A stretch of DNA of 64,000 nucleotides from Corynebacterium sp. ACRPO (GCF_022347205.1 NZ_JAKRNE010000001.1:186001-250000), one strand, 5' to 3'; shown: positions 1 through 9,631, numbered from the stretch's first letter. A program made the numbers and translations. The notes: generated from the letters alone by a model not told the origin.

Positions 1-2
1 CC

Positions 3-329
3 TGGACCCGCGACCTAGTCATTACGGAGCTCGTCTCCGCGCCGCAGGAAGCAGGAGACCTGTTATTGGCGGTAGCGCGTACATTCCAGGGGTCTATTCG
101 CTATAACGCCCTAGCTTTGTATGCTGCTAGCCAGGTGTCTCACGAATTCGGAATTTATGCCGGTCCGGCGCTTTCCGTAGTAGTAGAAGAGGCGCCCCAT
201 CACAATCTGGGGCGCCTCATAGCGCAGGGTTATCGCAGCGGCATGGGAAAGCGGTTGGTCTCCAGTCTATGCCATGGTTGCGAGCTAGCCCGCGAAGCGG
301 CGGGGCTCCGCGTTGACAGCCCCGCCTAA
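3..329 (+). CDS. DUF4192 family protein, C-terminal part (5' end outside window)
   Basis: The frame is open from the first bases of the window to a TAA at 327-329, so this is the 3' end of a longer gene. About 108 residues are visible. The pattern of an ALALYAAS-type helix followed by HHNLGRLIAQGY resembles the repeated 'A...ALxxDPxxSLARLL' helices at the end of DUF4192 proteins. That family lies beside galE/dtxR in corynebacteria, which supports the call. Its function is unknown. It converges with galE, with only 12 bases between the stop codons. Confidence 0.6.
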   Translation, partial: WTRDLVITELVSAPQEAGDLLLAVARTFQGSIRYNALALYAASQVSHEFGIYAGPALSVVVEEAPHHNLGRLIAQGYRSGMGKRLVSSLCHGCELAREAAGLRVDSPA

Positions 330-341
330 CGCGCGCGGTGT

Positions 342-1328
342 CTAGGACCGCTTTGCCGAATGTGCTTTATCGCCTAGCTGTCGGGTGAAGTTCCACGCGT
401 CGGTGACTATGGTTTCCAGGTCCGTGCGGGTGGGATTCCACCCGAGCTCCCGCTGAATCTTCTCAGAGGAAGCGATGAGCGTAGCTGGGTCGCCCGCGCG
501 GCGCGGGGCCACCTCAGCCGGAATGTCGTGGCCGGTTACCTTGCGACACATCTCGATGACTTGCTTGACGGAGTACCCATCGCCAGAACCCAAGTTGTAA
601 ATGTGGTGCTTGCCAGATTCATTGGACTCGAGAGCAAGCACGTGGGCGTCGGCTAGATCGCGGATATGGATGTAGTCACGCACTGGGGTGCCGTCTGCGG
701 TATCCCAGTCATCACCGAACATGAAAATCTTATCCCGGTGGCCCAAAGCAACTTGCAGCACGATGGGGATGAGGTGGGTTTCTACCTCGCGGTTTTCGCC
801 AATATTTCCGTAGGCGCCAGCCACATTGAAATAGCGCAGCGAGGTAGCGCCTAGGCCGTAGGCGTGGGCAAAGGACGTGATCATGTAGTCGATGGCCAGC
901 TTGGTCGCACCATACGGATTGGTGGGCTGGGTTGGCATGTCTTCCGTAATCGGGACCTGGTCGGGCTCACCGTAGGTTGCAGCGGTGGAGGAAAAGACGA
1001 GGTTTTTGACGTCGTTATCCCGCATGGCATTAAGCAGCGTCAGGGTAGTAACGACGTTGTGCTGCCAGTACTCATCTGGTTTTTCCACGGATTCGCCCAC
1101 CAAGGAGCGCGCAGCGAAGTGAATGACGCCTTCGAAGCCACCTTCGCTCAGGACATCGGCAGCCTTGTCCGCGACGTCGCCCTCGATGACGCGGGCGGCT
1201 TCCGGAACGGCCTCGCGATTGCCGGTGGAGAAATTATCAATAATGGTTACGTCATGGCCCTGTTCGACCAATACAGCAGCGCAAACGCTGCCTACATAGC
1301 CCGCGCCACCTGTGACGAGAAGCTTCAT
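342..1328 (-). CDS. galE: UDP-glucose 4-epimerase
   Basis: Interconverts UDP-glucose and UDP-galactose using bound NAD+, in the cytoplasm, supplying galactose (and, through downstream steps, galactofuranose) for the cell wall. The 328 residues are full length for the family. The N-terminal Rossmann motif TGGAGYVG is at residues 6-13, the SST motif at 113-115, and the catalytic Tyr-x3-Lys is Y139/K143 in YGATK. It is the last gene of a minus-strand run after dtxR (3-base gap), an order typical of corynebacteria, so it is probably cotranscribed with dtxR. Confidence 0.95.
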   Translation of the reverse strand: MKLLVTGGAGYVGSVCAAVLVEQGHDVTIIDNFSTGNREAVPEAARVIEGDVADKAADVLSEGGFEGVIHFAARSLVGESVEKPDEYWQHNVVTTLTLLNAMRDNDVKNLVFSSTAATYGEPDQVPITEDMPTQPTNPYGATKLAIDYMITSFAHAYGLGATSLRYFNVAGAYGNIGENREVETHLIPIVLQVALGHRDKIFMFGDDWDTADGTPVRDYIHIRDLADAHVLALESNESGKHHIYNLGSGDGYSVKQVIEMCRKVTGHDIPAEVAPRRAGDPATLIASSEKIQRELGWNPTRTDLETIVTDAWNFTRQLGDKAHSAKRS

Positions 1329-1331
1329 GGG

Positions 1332-2009
1332 TTATACCTCCACGCGCACTGCGTGCGCCAAATCGTCGGAAAGCACGACGCTTCTGCCTTCCGGTGTCGA
1401 CAGTGTAATCGTGCCGCTGTTATTGACCACAGACACCTTGGCGCCCACTCGGATTCCAGCATCGGTGAGTTCTTGGAAGGTGCCATCATCAACCTGCAGG
1501 ATTTCATTGACCTGGATGACGGTCGCAGAGACCTGCTCGCCATTGGGGAGATCGACCGCGCGGGTGCCCTGATCCGGCTGTGGAACATCGAAGCCAAGTG
1601 CAGATAGCGCCGGAATAGGATTGCCAAAGGGCGACCGCGTCGGATCATCGAGAACAGCGACCATGCGCTTTTCCACCTCTTCGCTCATCACATGCTCCCA
1701 CCGGCAGGCCTCGTCGTGGACCTTGGCAATGTCGAGCCCCAGGACGTCGGTAAGCAAACGCTCTGCCAAACGGTGCTTGCGCATGACTGCGGTTGCTAAG
1801 TCGCGGCCCTTGTCCGTGAGATCCAAACTGCGGTCGGTGCGCACGTGCAAAAGGCCATCGCGCTCCATGCGAGCCACGGTCTGAGAAACCGTTGGCCCGG
1901 ACTGCTCCAAACGCTCCGCAATGCGGGCGCGCAGGGGAGTGATGCCTTCTTCCTCTAGCTCGTAGATGGTCCGCAGATACATCTCCGTTGTATCAACTAG
2001 GTCCCTCAC
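1332..2009 (-). CDS. dtxR: Iron-dependent transcriptional repressor DtxR
   Basis: Fe(II)-activated global repressor of iron uptake and (in C. diphtheriae) toxin genes. It has 225 residues. The winged helix covers about residues 1-70, with the recognition helix in [14 protein letters not shown]. Both metal sites are intact: H79, E83 and H98 for the ancillary site, and M10, C102, E105 and H106 for the primary site, at the same numbering as C. diphtheriae DtxR. The C-terminal SH3-like domain is about 145-225. It lies between sigB and galE; the 222-base gap upstream suggests its own promoter. The start codon is a GTG or ATG followed by [12 protein letters not shown], matching the family start. 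Confidence 0.97.
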   Translation of the reverse strand: MRDLVDTTEMYLRTIYELEEEGITPLRARIAERLEQSGPTVSQTVARMERDGLLHVRTDRSLDLTDKGRDLATAVMRKHRLAERLLTDVLGLDIAKVHDEACRWEHVMSEEVEKRMVAVLDDPTRSPFGNPIPALSALGFDVPQPDQGTRAVDLPNGEQVSATVIQVNEILQVDDGTFQELTDAGIRVGAKVSVVNNSGTITLSTPEGRSVVLSDDLAHAVRVEV

Positions 2010-2092
2010 GTGGGCATACCTTTCTGTGTGAATACGGTTACGCGGCTATTGTCCCGCCCAAGAACGGGAAAGCGCTTTCTAGACTCTGCAGT

Positions 2093-2111
2093 CCAGATTA
2101 GCCTACCCAAG
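2093..2111. promoter_or_regulatory. Weak DtxR-box-like sequence upstream of dtxR
   Basis: On the minus strand the sequence around cttgggtaggctaatct matches about 12 of 19 positions of the canonical DtxR box, including the GG, TAG and CTAA core bases. It lies about 90 bases upstream of dtxR. It could be an autoregulatory site, but the match is weak. Confidence 0.25.
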
Positions 2112-2138
2112 GCTTGGTTCGCCGCTAAGAACCAAGCC
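2111..2138 (-). terminator. Hairpin between sigB and dtxR
   Basis: A perfect 10-bp inverted repeat (ggcttggttc / gaaccaagcc) with an 8-base loop lies about 95 bases after the sigB stop. There is no clear U-run on the minus strand, so it may be a weak terminator, an mRNA-stabilising hairpin or part of the dtxR leader. Confidence 0.4.
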
Positions 2139-2231
2139 GATGCCTTATCAACGCCAAACCCCGAGCCCATGGCGGTACGTTGCCAAATGGGCCCGGGGAG
2201 AGGATGTGTTGCCGAATGCGGTAGGCGTGGA

Positions 2232-3245
2232 TTACAAAGCGTACTCGCGCAGGCGATCGGCGCGATTGCCATCGCGCAGCTTTGCCATAACTTCGCGCTC
2301 AATCTGGCGTACACGCTCGCGCGAAAGACCGAAGCGGCGACCAATCTGATCCAAGGTGCGCGGAACACCATCATCGAGGCCATAACGCAGGCGGATGACA
2401 TCCTGCTCGCGCTTTTCCAAGGTGTCAATCACACCGCGGATATCAGAGTGGCGCATAGATGCGACGACCGCAGTTTCAGCATCGGTAGCTTCTGCATCTT
2501 CAATGAAATCGCCCAAAGGAGCTTCTTCATCGGTGCCTACCGGCATATCGAGAGAGACCGGATCGCGTGACTGGCGCAGCAGCATTTCAATCTTGTTCTC
2601 GTCAATACCGGATTCTTCCGAAAGTTCCTCGTTAGTAGCTTCGCGGCCCAAGGATTGATACATCTCGCGCTTAATGCGGGAAAGCTTGTTAACCTGCTCA
2701 ACCAAGTGGACTGGGAGGCGAATGGTGCGGGACTGGTCAGCCATGCCGCGGGTAATCGCCTGACGGATCCACCAAGTGGCATAAGTGGAGAACTTGAAGC
2801 CCTTGGCGTAATCGAACTTCTCCATTGCGCGGATAAGGCCTAGGTTGCCCTCTTGGATGAGATCCAGCAGTGGCATACCGCGGCCGGTGTAGCGCTTTGC
2901 CAGCGAGACGACGAGGCGCAGGTTGGCTTCGAGCAGGTGGGAGCGTGCCTTCTTGCCTTCGCGGGCGAGGATCTTAAGGTCGCGCTTTTCTGCGCGGGTG
3001 AGCTTTTCTGCGTTATTGAGCTTGTACTCCGCGTACAGTCCAACCTCGATGGCCTGAGCGAGTTCTACCTCATCTTCCGCGCTGAGCAGTGCGGTCTTGC
3101 CGATGCCGTTGAGATAAACGCGGACGAGGTCGGCTGAAGGATTATCGTTGGTTTGGTTGCGGCGAGATCCGCGGTCTACTTCCTGTTCTTCATCAGTAGT
3201 GGCACTTGAAGTGCCCTTGGCGGTGGTGGCAGATGTCTTCGTCAT
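2232..3245 (-). CDS. sigB: RNA polymerase sigma factor SigB (group 2)
   Basis: Primary-like sigma factor used in corynebacteria for transition-phase and stress promoters. Start set at 3245 (MTKTSATT) because AGGAGG lies just upstream; this gives 337 residues. Region 1.2 is at [16 protein letters not shown]. The invariant region 2 is [18 protein letters not shown] then [19 protein letters not shown]. Region 2.4 is [20 protein letters not shown], and region 4.2 is [21 protein letters not shown]. It lacks the long basic/acidic N-terminus of SigA. It precedes dtxR and galE on the same strand. Confidence 0.95.
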   Translation of the reverse strand: MTKTSATTAKGTSSATTDEEQEVDRGSRRNQTNDNPSADLVRVYLNGIGKTALLSAEDEVELAQAIEVGLYAEYKLNNAEKLTRAEKRDLKILAREGKKARSHLLEANLRLVVSLAKRYTGRGMPLLDLIQEGNLGLIRAMEKFDYAKGFKFSTYATWWIRQAITRGMADQSRTIRLPVHLVEQVNKLSRIKREMYQSLGREATNEELSEESGIDENKIEMLLRQSRDPVSLDMPVGTDEEAPLGDFIEDAEATDAETAVVASMRHSDIRGVIDTLEKREQDVIRLRYGLDDGVPRTLDQIGRRFGLSRERVRQIEREVMAKLRDGNRADRLREYAL

Positions 3246-3340
3246 AGTGAAGCCTCCTGAATTTGTCGCCGGTTTCACAAAGTACAACGGAGTCTTAAGC
3301 GATTTAGTTCCCGGTGCGGAGAGAAATATTAAAAACAGTT

Positions 3341-3391
3341 GTTCCCCGTGGTACAACTCCACCTTTTCGGGGGAGAGGTACCACGGGGAAC
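3341..3391 (-). terminator. Strong terminator after the YheO-like regulator gene
   Basis: Perfect 14-bp arms (gttccccgtggtac / gtaccacggggaac) with a second inner stem around ctcc...ggag. On the minus strand the hairpin is followed by aactgttttt, a U-run. It closes the gene ending at 3428 and insulates sigB. Confidence 0.8.
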
Positions 3392-3427
3392 GGTTACGAG
3401 CTGCGAATAGCTAGGAATGTGGAACTA

Positions 3428-4219
3428 CTATCCACGCACCTGGACGAGGTAGCGGTAGATAGTCGGTTCAGATACGCCTAGGCGCGTCGCTGCCGCGGCG
3501 ATTCCTCCTTTAAGGAGGAAAAATCCTGCATCCTCAAGGTCAGAAACCACCTCGAGGCGCTCTTCGCGCTGCATGCGAGGAACTGGCGTGCTCTGGTTGG
3601 AAATCGCAGAGTTCAACATGGAATCGAGAAGGTGCTCCACGTTAGAACGCAAAGACTCGCTGACTTCTTCCTTCTTTGGTTCCTCTTCTGCAGCCTCGTC
3701 TTCTGGAACTGGGTCTGGTACCGCTACGGGGCGCTGCGGTTGCTCCTCCGTGCCGGGGTAGCCGCCGAAAGCCTTGGACTTATCAAATGCGGGATCATCT
3801 GCGTTGCCGATAAGTGCGGCGGCAGCATCGCGAATGTGTACCAACTCGGAGACATCAACATTGATGCACAGCATGCCGCGCATATGGCCGGAGTCGTCGC
3901 GGATGAAGTAGCTTGAAGAGCGGCAAATCTTGCCTTCCGCATTGACGGCGCGGTAGCCGGTCATCATGGGGATTGCTGCGGCATCGCCTTGTTTCATAAA
4001 CCACAGTGCGAAGTCGGTCACGGGGCCGCCTAGCTGCCGGCCGGAGATGTGGCCGTTGGCGATGGCCATGATGGATTTATCGGGAACGTCGAGATCGTGG
4101 AGTACGATTTCGGTGTTTGGGCCCATTGCCTTACCGAGGAATTCGACGAGGGGAATGTACTGCTCGAGGAAATTTTCTTCGGAGGCACTGCCGCTAGGGA
4201 AGTTCATTAGCTGAAGCAT
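3428..4219 (-). CDS. YheO/DauR-like PAS-domain transcriptional regulator
   Basis: 263 residues. The N-terminal YheO-like PAS domain (about 20-135) includes the family signature EIVLHDLD and a RSSSYFIRDDSGHMRGMLCINVD stretch split around its core. A disordered acidic/proline linker follows (about 140-190). A C-terminal DauR-type HTH (about 215-263) ends GGIAAAATRLGVSEPTIYRYL. Known relatives include DauR, which controls D-amino-acid dehydrogenase genes through a small-molecule-sensing PAS domain. It lies directly downstream of sdaA on the same strand, separated by a terminator, so it probably controls the serine module. That assignment is inference. Confidence 0.8.
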   Translation of the reverse strand: MLQLMNFPSGSASEENFLEQYIPLVEFLGKAMGPNTEIVLHDLDVPDKSIMAIANGHISGRQLGGPVTDFALWFMKQGDAAAIPMMTGYRAVNAEGKICRSSSYFIRDDSGHMRGMLCINVDVSELVHIRDAAAALIGNADDPAFDKSKAFGGYPGTEEQPQRPVAVPDPVPEDEAAEEEPKKEEVSESLRSNVEHLLDSMLNSAISNQSTPVPRMQREERLEVVSDLEDAGFFLLKGGIAAAATRLGVSEPTIYRYLVQVRG

Positions 4220-4297
4220 GTCCTTTAATTCCTGTCAGGTTATAGAGAAGATATCACACGGAAGCGAATAGGCGGAAGGGGGGAGTAGCGCCAAGAA

Positions 4298-4340
4298 AGC
4301 CGGATGAACACAAGCGGCTTAGCGCTGTGCTCACCCGGCT
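4298..4340 (-). terminator. Terminator after sdaA
   Basis: A long, slightly imperfect hairpin (minus strand agccgg-tga-caca-gcg pairing with its complement) lies 25 bases after the sdaA stop and is followed by tttctt. Confidence 0.65.
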
Positions 4341-4364
4341 CATCGCTTCTTTACAGGGTGGTCT

Positions 4365-5738
4365 CTATCCACACACCGGAACTGGCGGGTGAACTGCTAG
4401 GGCCAGGCCACCTTGTGAGGTTTCCCTGTACTTGGCGTTCATATCCTTACCAGTCTTATACATGGTCCAGATGACTTCGTCCAAAGAAACGCATGGCTTG
4501 CTCTCGCGCTCCAGCGCCATGCGAGCGCTGGTGATGGAGTCAACGGCAGCGACAGCGTTGCGCTCAATGCAGGGTACCTGAACCTGTCCAAGGACTGGGT
4601 CACAGGTCAGGCCTAGCTTGTGCTCCATGCCAATCTCGGCTGCAATGCAAACCTGCTCTGGGGTAGCGCCCATGAGCTGGGCGAGACCGCCAGCAGCCAT
4701 GGAGCACGCTACACCAACCTCACCCTGGCAGCCGACCTCAGCGCCAGAGATGGAAGCGTTCATCTTGTACAGGGAAGCAATCTGGTTGCAGGCGAAGATG
4801 TAATCAGCAAACATCTCGGTGGTAACGGGCTCAACGAACTTGTCGTAGTAAGCCAGTACTGCCGGGACAACGCCGCAGGCGCCGTTCGTAGGTGCGGTGA
4901 CAACGCGGCCGCAGGATGCATTCTCTTCAGAGATAGCCAGTGCGAACATATTGACCCAGCTGAGGATGTTCAGACCATCGTGCGGTTCAGACTGCTCCAG
5001 GCGGCGCCTGAGGGCAGCGGCGCGGCGGGGGACAAGCAGGGAGCCTGGGAGTGGGCCATCAGTAGCGGAGCCGCGCTTGATGCCGGTGTACATGACATCG
5101 CGAACCTTGCGCAGGTGCTCGTTGACCTCTTCTTCGGAACGAAGTGCCAACTCATTGGCAAGGCCTAGCTCCGGGAGGGTCATGTTGTTCTTCTCGCATA
5201 GCTCGAGCATCTCTGCGGCGCTGGCGTACGGGAAGGGGATATCAACCTTGGCGTCTGTGCGCGTGGCAAAGTCTTCCTGCTTGACGATGAAACCGCCGCC
5301 GACCGAGTAGTAAGTCTTGTGCAGGATGTCTTCCTCGCCGGCGAAGGCGATAAGACACATGCCGTTCTCGTGCATCGGGAGGTACTCGTCGTGGAAGAAG
5401 AAGCCGCCGTCCTTAGGGAACTCCACCTCGTGGGAGCCGCCCAGCATGAGCTTCTCGCTGCTGCGGACATTCTTCATGAATTCGGAGATGCCGTCGATAT
5501 CAACCGTCTCTGGCTCTTCACCAGCGAGGCCAAGGAGGATGGCCTTGTCGGTGGAGTGGCCGATGCCCGTGAGGGAGAGGGAGCCGTAGACATTTGCCTG
5601 AACTCGAGTGACCTTGTCAAAGAGGTCTTTTTCCTTGAGTTCGTCCACGAAAGCTTTGCCGGCTTTCATTGGGCCAAGGGTGTGTGAGCTTGAGGGGCCG
5701 ATGCCAATCTTGAACATATCGAAGATGCTGATGAACAT
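4365..5738 (-). CDS. sdaA: L-serine ammonia-lyase (iron-sulfur, single chain)
   Basis: Deaminates L-serine to pyruvate and ammonia. It has 457 residues, the single-chain form with beta (1-~155) and alpha (~190-457) domains fused. Family marks seen are IGPSSSHTLGPM near the N-terminus, TAPTNGACG, ISGAEVGCQGEVGVACSMAA and LTCDPVLGQVQVPCIERN. The cysteines in the last three are the usual 4Fe-4S ligands. The C-terminus ends in a penultimate Cys (VPVCG); in this family a C-terminal Cys ligates the fourth iron. It lies 46 bases after the transporter gene, so the two are probably cotranscribed. A second full-length paralog lies at 59969-61378. Confidence 0.95.
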   Translation of the reverse strand: MFISIFDMFKIGIGPSSSHTLGPMKAGKAFVDELKEKDLFDKVTRVQANVYGSLSLTGIGHSTDKAILLGLAGEEPETVDIDGISEFMKNVRSSEKLMLGGSHEVEFPKDGGFFFHDEYLPMHENGMCLIAFAGEEDILHKTYYSVGGGFIVKQEDFATRTDAKVDIPFPYASAAEMLELCEKNNMTLPELGLANELALRSEEEVNEHLRKVRDVMYTGIKRGSATDGPLPGSLLVPRRAAALRRRLEQSEPHDGLNILSWVNMFALAISEENASCGRVVTAPTNGACGVVPAVLAYYDKFVEPVTTEMFADYIFACNQIASLYKMNASISGAEVGCQGEVGVACSMAAGGLAQLMGATPEQVCIAAEIGMEHKLGLTCDPVLGQVQVPCIERNAVAAVDSITSARMALERESKPCVSLDEVIWTMYKTGKDMNAKYRETSQGGLALAVHPPVPVCG

Positions 5739-5784
5739 TGTTCTTTCCTTGAATCCTCTGCGATTTTCTCGTCTGCGGCGGTGC

Positions 5785-7200
5785 CTAGAAGGCCTGGACG
5801 ATGGAGTAGATGATGGTTGCTAGGGCGACGAGGCCCATGAAGAAGACGAAGTAGTTGGAAGCCTTGCCCTTGTAGCGCTTCAGTGCTGGAACCTTGTGGA
5901 TGGCGACCATTGGGATGATGAAGAGCATGATGGCAATCGTCGGGCCACACAGGGTTTCAATCATGCCCAGGATGGATGGGTCAGCCCAGGCGACGAGCCA
6001 AGCGGTGACCAGCATGAAGATGAGGGTGATGGTATCGAGCTTGTGGGCGGACTCTGCGTCGTCCTTGCTTGCGTTCTTGCTGCCCTTGATGACGAGACCT
6101 TCGAAGCCTTCGGCTGCGCCGAGGTAGTGGCCGAGGAAGGACTTAGCAACTGCAATCATGGCGATGATTGGGGCAATCCACTGGATAAGTGGGTTATCGA
6201 AGTGGTTGGCCAGGTAGGACAGGATGGTGATGTTTTGTGCCTTAGCGTCTGCCATGTCAGCCGGGGAGAGGCTCAGAGCGCAGGAGAAGACGAAGAACAT
6301 GACCACGACGACCATGAGGATTTCTGCGCGGAGCAAGGTCTTACGGGACTTGGCCTCGGCGAACTTGCCGTAGGTCTGGCGGCGGTCAACGGCGAAGGAG
6401 GAAATCATCGGGGAGTGGTTGAAGGAGAAGACCATAACCGGAACCAGCAGCATCAGGGTAACGCCCATGCTGTGGCCAGAAGCCTCGCGAGCAACGTTGA
6501 GGTCGAAGGAATCAAAGAGTGCGGTATTCCACTTCGGGATGAGGTAGAGGGAAAGTAGAACCAGGATGCCGATGAATGGGTATACCAAATAGGACATGAC
6601 GTGAACTACGACGTCCTTGCCCATGCGGACAATTAGGATAAGGCCGCCTACCAGCAGTAGCGAGGTAAGCCAGCGGTCCGGCGGGGTGATTCCGAGCTGG
6701 TGCTCCAAGAAGGAGTTGACCGTGTTGGTGATGGTTACCGAGTAGACCAGCAGGATGGGGTAGACCGACAGGAAGTACAGGATGTTCATCAGAACGCCGG
6801 CCTTCATGCCAAAGTGCTCCTCGACGACGTCCGTGAGGTCACCGTCTGGCTTGGAGCTGGACAGGACCAAGCGAGTCATTCCGCGGTGGGCCCAGTAGGT
6901 CATGGGCAGTGCTACCACCGTCATGATGATCAGTGGGATGATGCCGCCGATACCGGCGTTGATGGGGAGGAAGAGGACGCCGGCGCCGATTGCGGTTCCG
7001 AACAAGGAGAGCATCCATACGGTGTCTTCCTTATTCCACTTCGGTGCACCCTTCTGGCCATCAAACGGAGTGTCAATGCCAGGGGCTGGTGCGGATTCTT
7101 TGGAGGAGGGAGCTGCCTTGGAGGTCTTGAGGTCCTCAGGCATCTCAGCCTGGTTTTCTGGGTGCTGGGCTTTGTTACGCCGCTTGATTGAGTGGGACAT
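5785..7200 (-). CDS. HAAAP-family amino-acid permease, probable serine/H+ symporter (SdaC-like)
   Basis: Integral membrane transporter of the hydroxy/aromatic amino-acid permease family. The start is placed at 7200 (MSHSIKRRN) because AGGAAAGAAA precedes it; this gives 471 residues. After a roughly 65-residue polar N-terminus come about 11 hydrophobic segments, beginning with DTVWMLSLFGTAIGAGVLF, a typical HAAAP TM1. Pairing with sdaA directly downstream makes L-serine the likely substrate, as in E. coli sdaC-sdaB. Threonine cannot be excluded. A 358-base leader with repeats lies upstream. Confidence 0.88.
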   Translation of the reverse strand: MSHSIKRRNKAQHPENQAEMPEDLKTSKAAPSSKESAPAPGIDTPFDGQKGAPKWNKEDTVWMLSLFGTAIGAGVLFLPINAGIGGIIPLIIMTVVALPMTYWAHRGMTRLVLSSSKPDGDLTDVVEEHFGMKAGVLMNILYFLSVYPILLVYSVTITNTVNSFLEHQLGITPPDRWLTSLLLVGGLILIVRMGKDVVVHVMSYLVYPFIGILVLLSLYLIPKWNTALFDSFDLNVAREASGHSMGVTLMLLVPVMVFSFNHSPMISSFAVDRRQTYGKFAEAKSRKTLLRAEILMVVVVMFFVFSCALSLSPADMADAKAQNITILSYLANHFDNPLIQWIAPIIAMIAVAKSFLGHYLGAAEGFEGLVIKGSKNASKDDAESAHKLDTITLIFMLVTAWLVAWADPSILGMIETLCGPTIAIMLFIIPMVAIHKVPALKRYKGKASNYFVFFMGLVALATIIYSIVQAF

Positions 7201-7558
7201 TTTCTTTCCTACATCTAGTTGGTCGGCCGAAGCGTTTGGGCTTCTGCAACCATGATTGAGAAAATCTTTCTCACTCAATTTTGCGTTTGTAGGACTTTGA
7301 GAAACTGTCTCTCATCCTGCATATCCAGCCCTTTTGCTTCGCTGTGCCCTCAGTATAGAACAAAATCTTGCAGGGTGATAATAAATTATTGCACTTCAGG
7401 TAGGGCATTTATCACTCTCTGAGAATTTGCATTCCGCAGGGCTTTATGGCTTGCTCTACACGGAATCCGGAAAAGTGGTGTGAGTCACGGAAACGTTTGT
7501 AAAAGGGCCTGCTTAACACGATTTTCAGATCTCGCGGGGCGGAAATAGAGGGTGCGGG
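7201..7558 (-). promoter_or_regulatory. Regulatory region and leader of the serine transporter operon
   Basis: 358 bases without a gene. On the minus strand a -10-like TATACT lies at 7352-7357, predicting a 5' leader of about 145 bases. The leader has two direct copies of TTGAGAAA (plus-strand 7256-7263 and 7297-7304, 41 bp apart) and an inverted partner TTTCTCA at 7267-7273 that pairs with the first. Further upstream is TGTGAGTCAC at 7479-7488. These are candidate operators or alternative leader hairpins; no known riboswitch was recognised. Confidence 0.45.
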
Positions 7559-8002
7559 CTAGGTCTCTACTAAGACGGTGAAAGGTCCTTCGTTCACAGA
7601 GGAAACGCGCATTTTAGCCCCGAATTGGCCTGTTTCTACTGACACGCCGCGTTCCCTAAGGTTCGCAATAATCTCCTCGATGACCGGTTCGGCCTCGGGT
7701 CCTGGGGCAGCATCCGCCCACGAAGGGCGCCGTCCCTTGGCAGTGCGGCCGTACAAAGTAAATTGGCTCACCACAAGCACGGGCGCTCCGGCATCAATGA
7801 CTGACACTTCGCCATCAAGAATGCGCAGTTCGGCAATCTTGCGTGCCATTTTCTCGGCGCGGGGCTGCCAATCATCCATATCCTCGCGCGAGACCCCAAC
7901 TAGAGCGAGAAGACCACCGGTTTCGGGGCAATCGATGGCTCCTACGGTTTCTCCATCGACGGTTACTGTGGCCTCTGATACCCGAGTCAAAACTGCGCGC
8001 AT
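7559..8002 (-). CDS. dtd: D-aminoacyl-tRNA deacylase
   Basis: Removes D-amino acids (and glycine) mischarged on tRNA, in the cytoplasm. The 147 residues are full length. It has the family motifs SQFTLYG (residues about 78-84) and, near the C-terminus, NEGPFT, the equivalent of the cross-subunit Gly-cisPro motif. AAGGAG lies 9 bases before the ATG. It is followed upstream by the methyltransferase gene (42-base gap) on the same strand. Confidence 0.94.
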   Translation of the reverse strand: MRAVLTRVSEATVTVDGETVGAIDCPETGGLLALVGVSREDMDDWQPRAEKMARKIAELRILDGEVSVIDAGAPVLVVSQFTLYGRTAKGRRPSWADAAPGPEAEPVIEEIIANLRERGVSVETGQFGAKMRVSSVNEGPFTVLVET

Positions 8003-8044
8003 GGTTTACTTCTCCTTATATAACGAGTGGGGGACAGTGTGGAT

Positions 8045-9616
8045 CTAGCTGAGGTCCGGCGAATCGGTATCCAAGAGGAGGTCGGCTGGGATAAGCAGTC
8101 CATGTCGGACCATATCGATGACGGCAGGTAGAGCGGCTGCGGTGAGTTCTTCTTCGTCGAATCCGTGCGCCGCCGCATACAAGCCGATGGTTTCTTCCAG
8201 GTTCAAGCCCTGTGGGTTGAGTCCGGCGACAATGGCAGCGATGTGTTCATCTACTTCGTGGCTCCAGCGCGGACCGTCGGTGCGAGTAAGACGTTGAGCG
8301 GCCCGTGTAAAGCCCTGGCCCAATTCCCCGTCTGGGGTGCTGATATCTTCGCGTGCCAGCCCCGGGCGTACGTGGAAATGCTTTCCCTGTAGTTCCCCGG
8401 GTACTAGGTCGCGCAACCACGCCACACGGGCAAAGTATTCTTCTACTTCAGGGCCAAGTGGGTCGCTAAAGGCCTGGGGCATTTCTTCGGCCAAGATATC
8501 GGCAGGTTCATCGTCGCCGATGCGTTGGATAGCGACAAAGCCAAAGCCAATGCCATTGACCTCATGCTGCTGGAAATGTTCCAGCCAGGCGCGAGAGCGC
8601 TCTTGGCCTTCAGGGGAGCGTACATCCAGAGACTCGTCCTCGAGCCAGGTAGACACATAGAGTGCGGGATCGGCTACGTCGCGCTGGATGATCCAGGCGG
8701 CAATTCCCTTGTCCGGCAGCCAGGAGGCAACGCGTTGCTGCCAGGTTTCGCCGCTGGTGTGTACCCAAGCGGCCAGAAGGTGAGCCGTTCCGCCAGGGGT
8801 TAGGTGATCGGTGGCCCGAGAGACAACCAGCTCGCTAGCACCGTCCAGATTTAACCCGGAATCGCGGTAGACGTGGCCAACTTCAGGAAGGCCAACAACA
8901 AAAGGTGGGTTAGCTACGAGGCGGTCAAAGCGGCGGCCGGCTACGGGGTCGAACCACGAACCTTGCAGCAATTCCACTTTCTTGCTTTCGCCAGTAGCGG
9001 CGATGGTAGCCTCGGCCAACTCCAACGCACGCTCATGCACGTCGGTGGCGGTAATCTTTTCAGCGCAATCGAGCTGCCCCAGCAATTGGACGCCCGAGCC
9101 AGTGCCTAGGTCTAAGACGCTGCCCACTGGGCTTACTGGCGTGGATTGCAGCAGCGAAAGGCTTGCCGCACCAACGCCAAGCACATGGTCTGGGCCGGGT
9201 ACGTGGTCGACCAAGGAGGCGTCGACGTCGGAGAAGATGAGACGGTTGGCGCCAACGATGATGTGGGGGCGGATATCGAGGGCAATGTAGGCCTTGCCAT
9301 GGGCGTCGGCAAGCGCAACATTGGCATCCAGCAACTGGGTAGCCAGGCGCGCACCTACCGCCTCGCCTAAAAGCGTCGCCGGTAGGTGTTCATGCAGGAG
9401 GAAGAAGCGGATCAATAGATCCAATTGAGATTCGCTGTGCGCGGCGAGCGCAACTGGTGCGGGTTCGCCGCGGAAGAGGGCCTCGGTAACTTCCGGACCT
9501 AGGTGCCCGGCTATGCCATCGGTAGTAAAACCGGCGGCGGTAAAGACATCGGAAAGCTCTTCGGCCAGCTTGGCTAGCGCGGTGGCATCAAAGTCGGGGC
9601 CAAAAGCGGTCGTCAT
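8045..9616 (-). CDS. Class I SAM-dependent methyltransferase (HemK/small-domain type)
   Basis: 523 residues. A helical N-terminal domain (about 1-150) precedes a Rossmann methyltransferase fold. The SAM motif I is VLDLGTGSGVQLL and motif IV is the catalytic LVANPPF, typical of N-methyltransferases acting on a Gln, Asn or adenine amide/amine. A C-terminal domain of about 200 residues is special to actinobacterial members. The substrate is not known; a ribosomal-protein or rRNA target is possible but only inferred from the NPPF motif. It lies between DUF3099 and dtd. Confidence 0.8.
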   Translation of the reverse strand: MTTAFGPDFDATALAKLAEELSDVFTAAGFTTDGIAGHLGPEVTEALFRGEPAPVALAAHSESQLDLLIRFFLLHEHLPATLLGEAVGARLATQLLDANVALADAHGKAYIALDIRPHIIVGANRLIFSDVDASLVDHVPGPDHVLGVGAASLSLLQSTPVSPVGSVLDLGTGSGVQLLGQLDCAEKITATDVHERALELAEATIAATGESKKVELLQGSWFDPVAGRRFDRLVANPPFVVGLPEVGHVYRDSGLNLDGASELVVSRATDHLTPGGTAHLLAAWVHTSGETWQQRVASWLPDKGIAAWIIQRDVADPALYVSTWLEDESLDVRSPEGQERSRAWLEHFQQHEVNGIGFGFVAIQRIGDDEPADILAEEMPQAFSDPLGPEVEEYFARVAWLRDLVPGELQGKHFHVRPGLAREDISTPDGELGQGFTRAAQRLTRTDGPRWSHEVDEHIAAIVAGLNPQGLNLEETIGLYAAAHGFDEEELTAAALPAVIDMVRHGLLIPADLLLDTDSPDLS

Positions 9617-9631
9617 GAAAGCAGGAATCCT

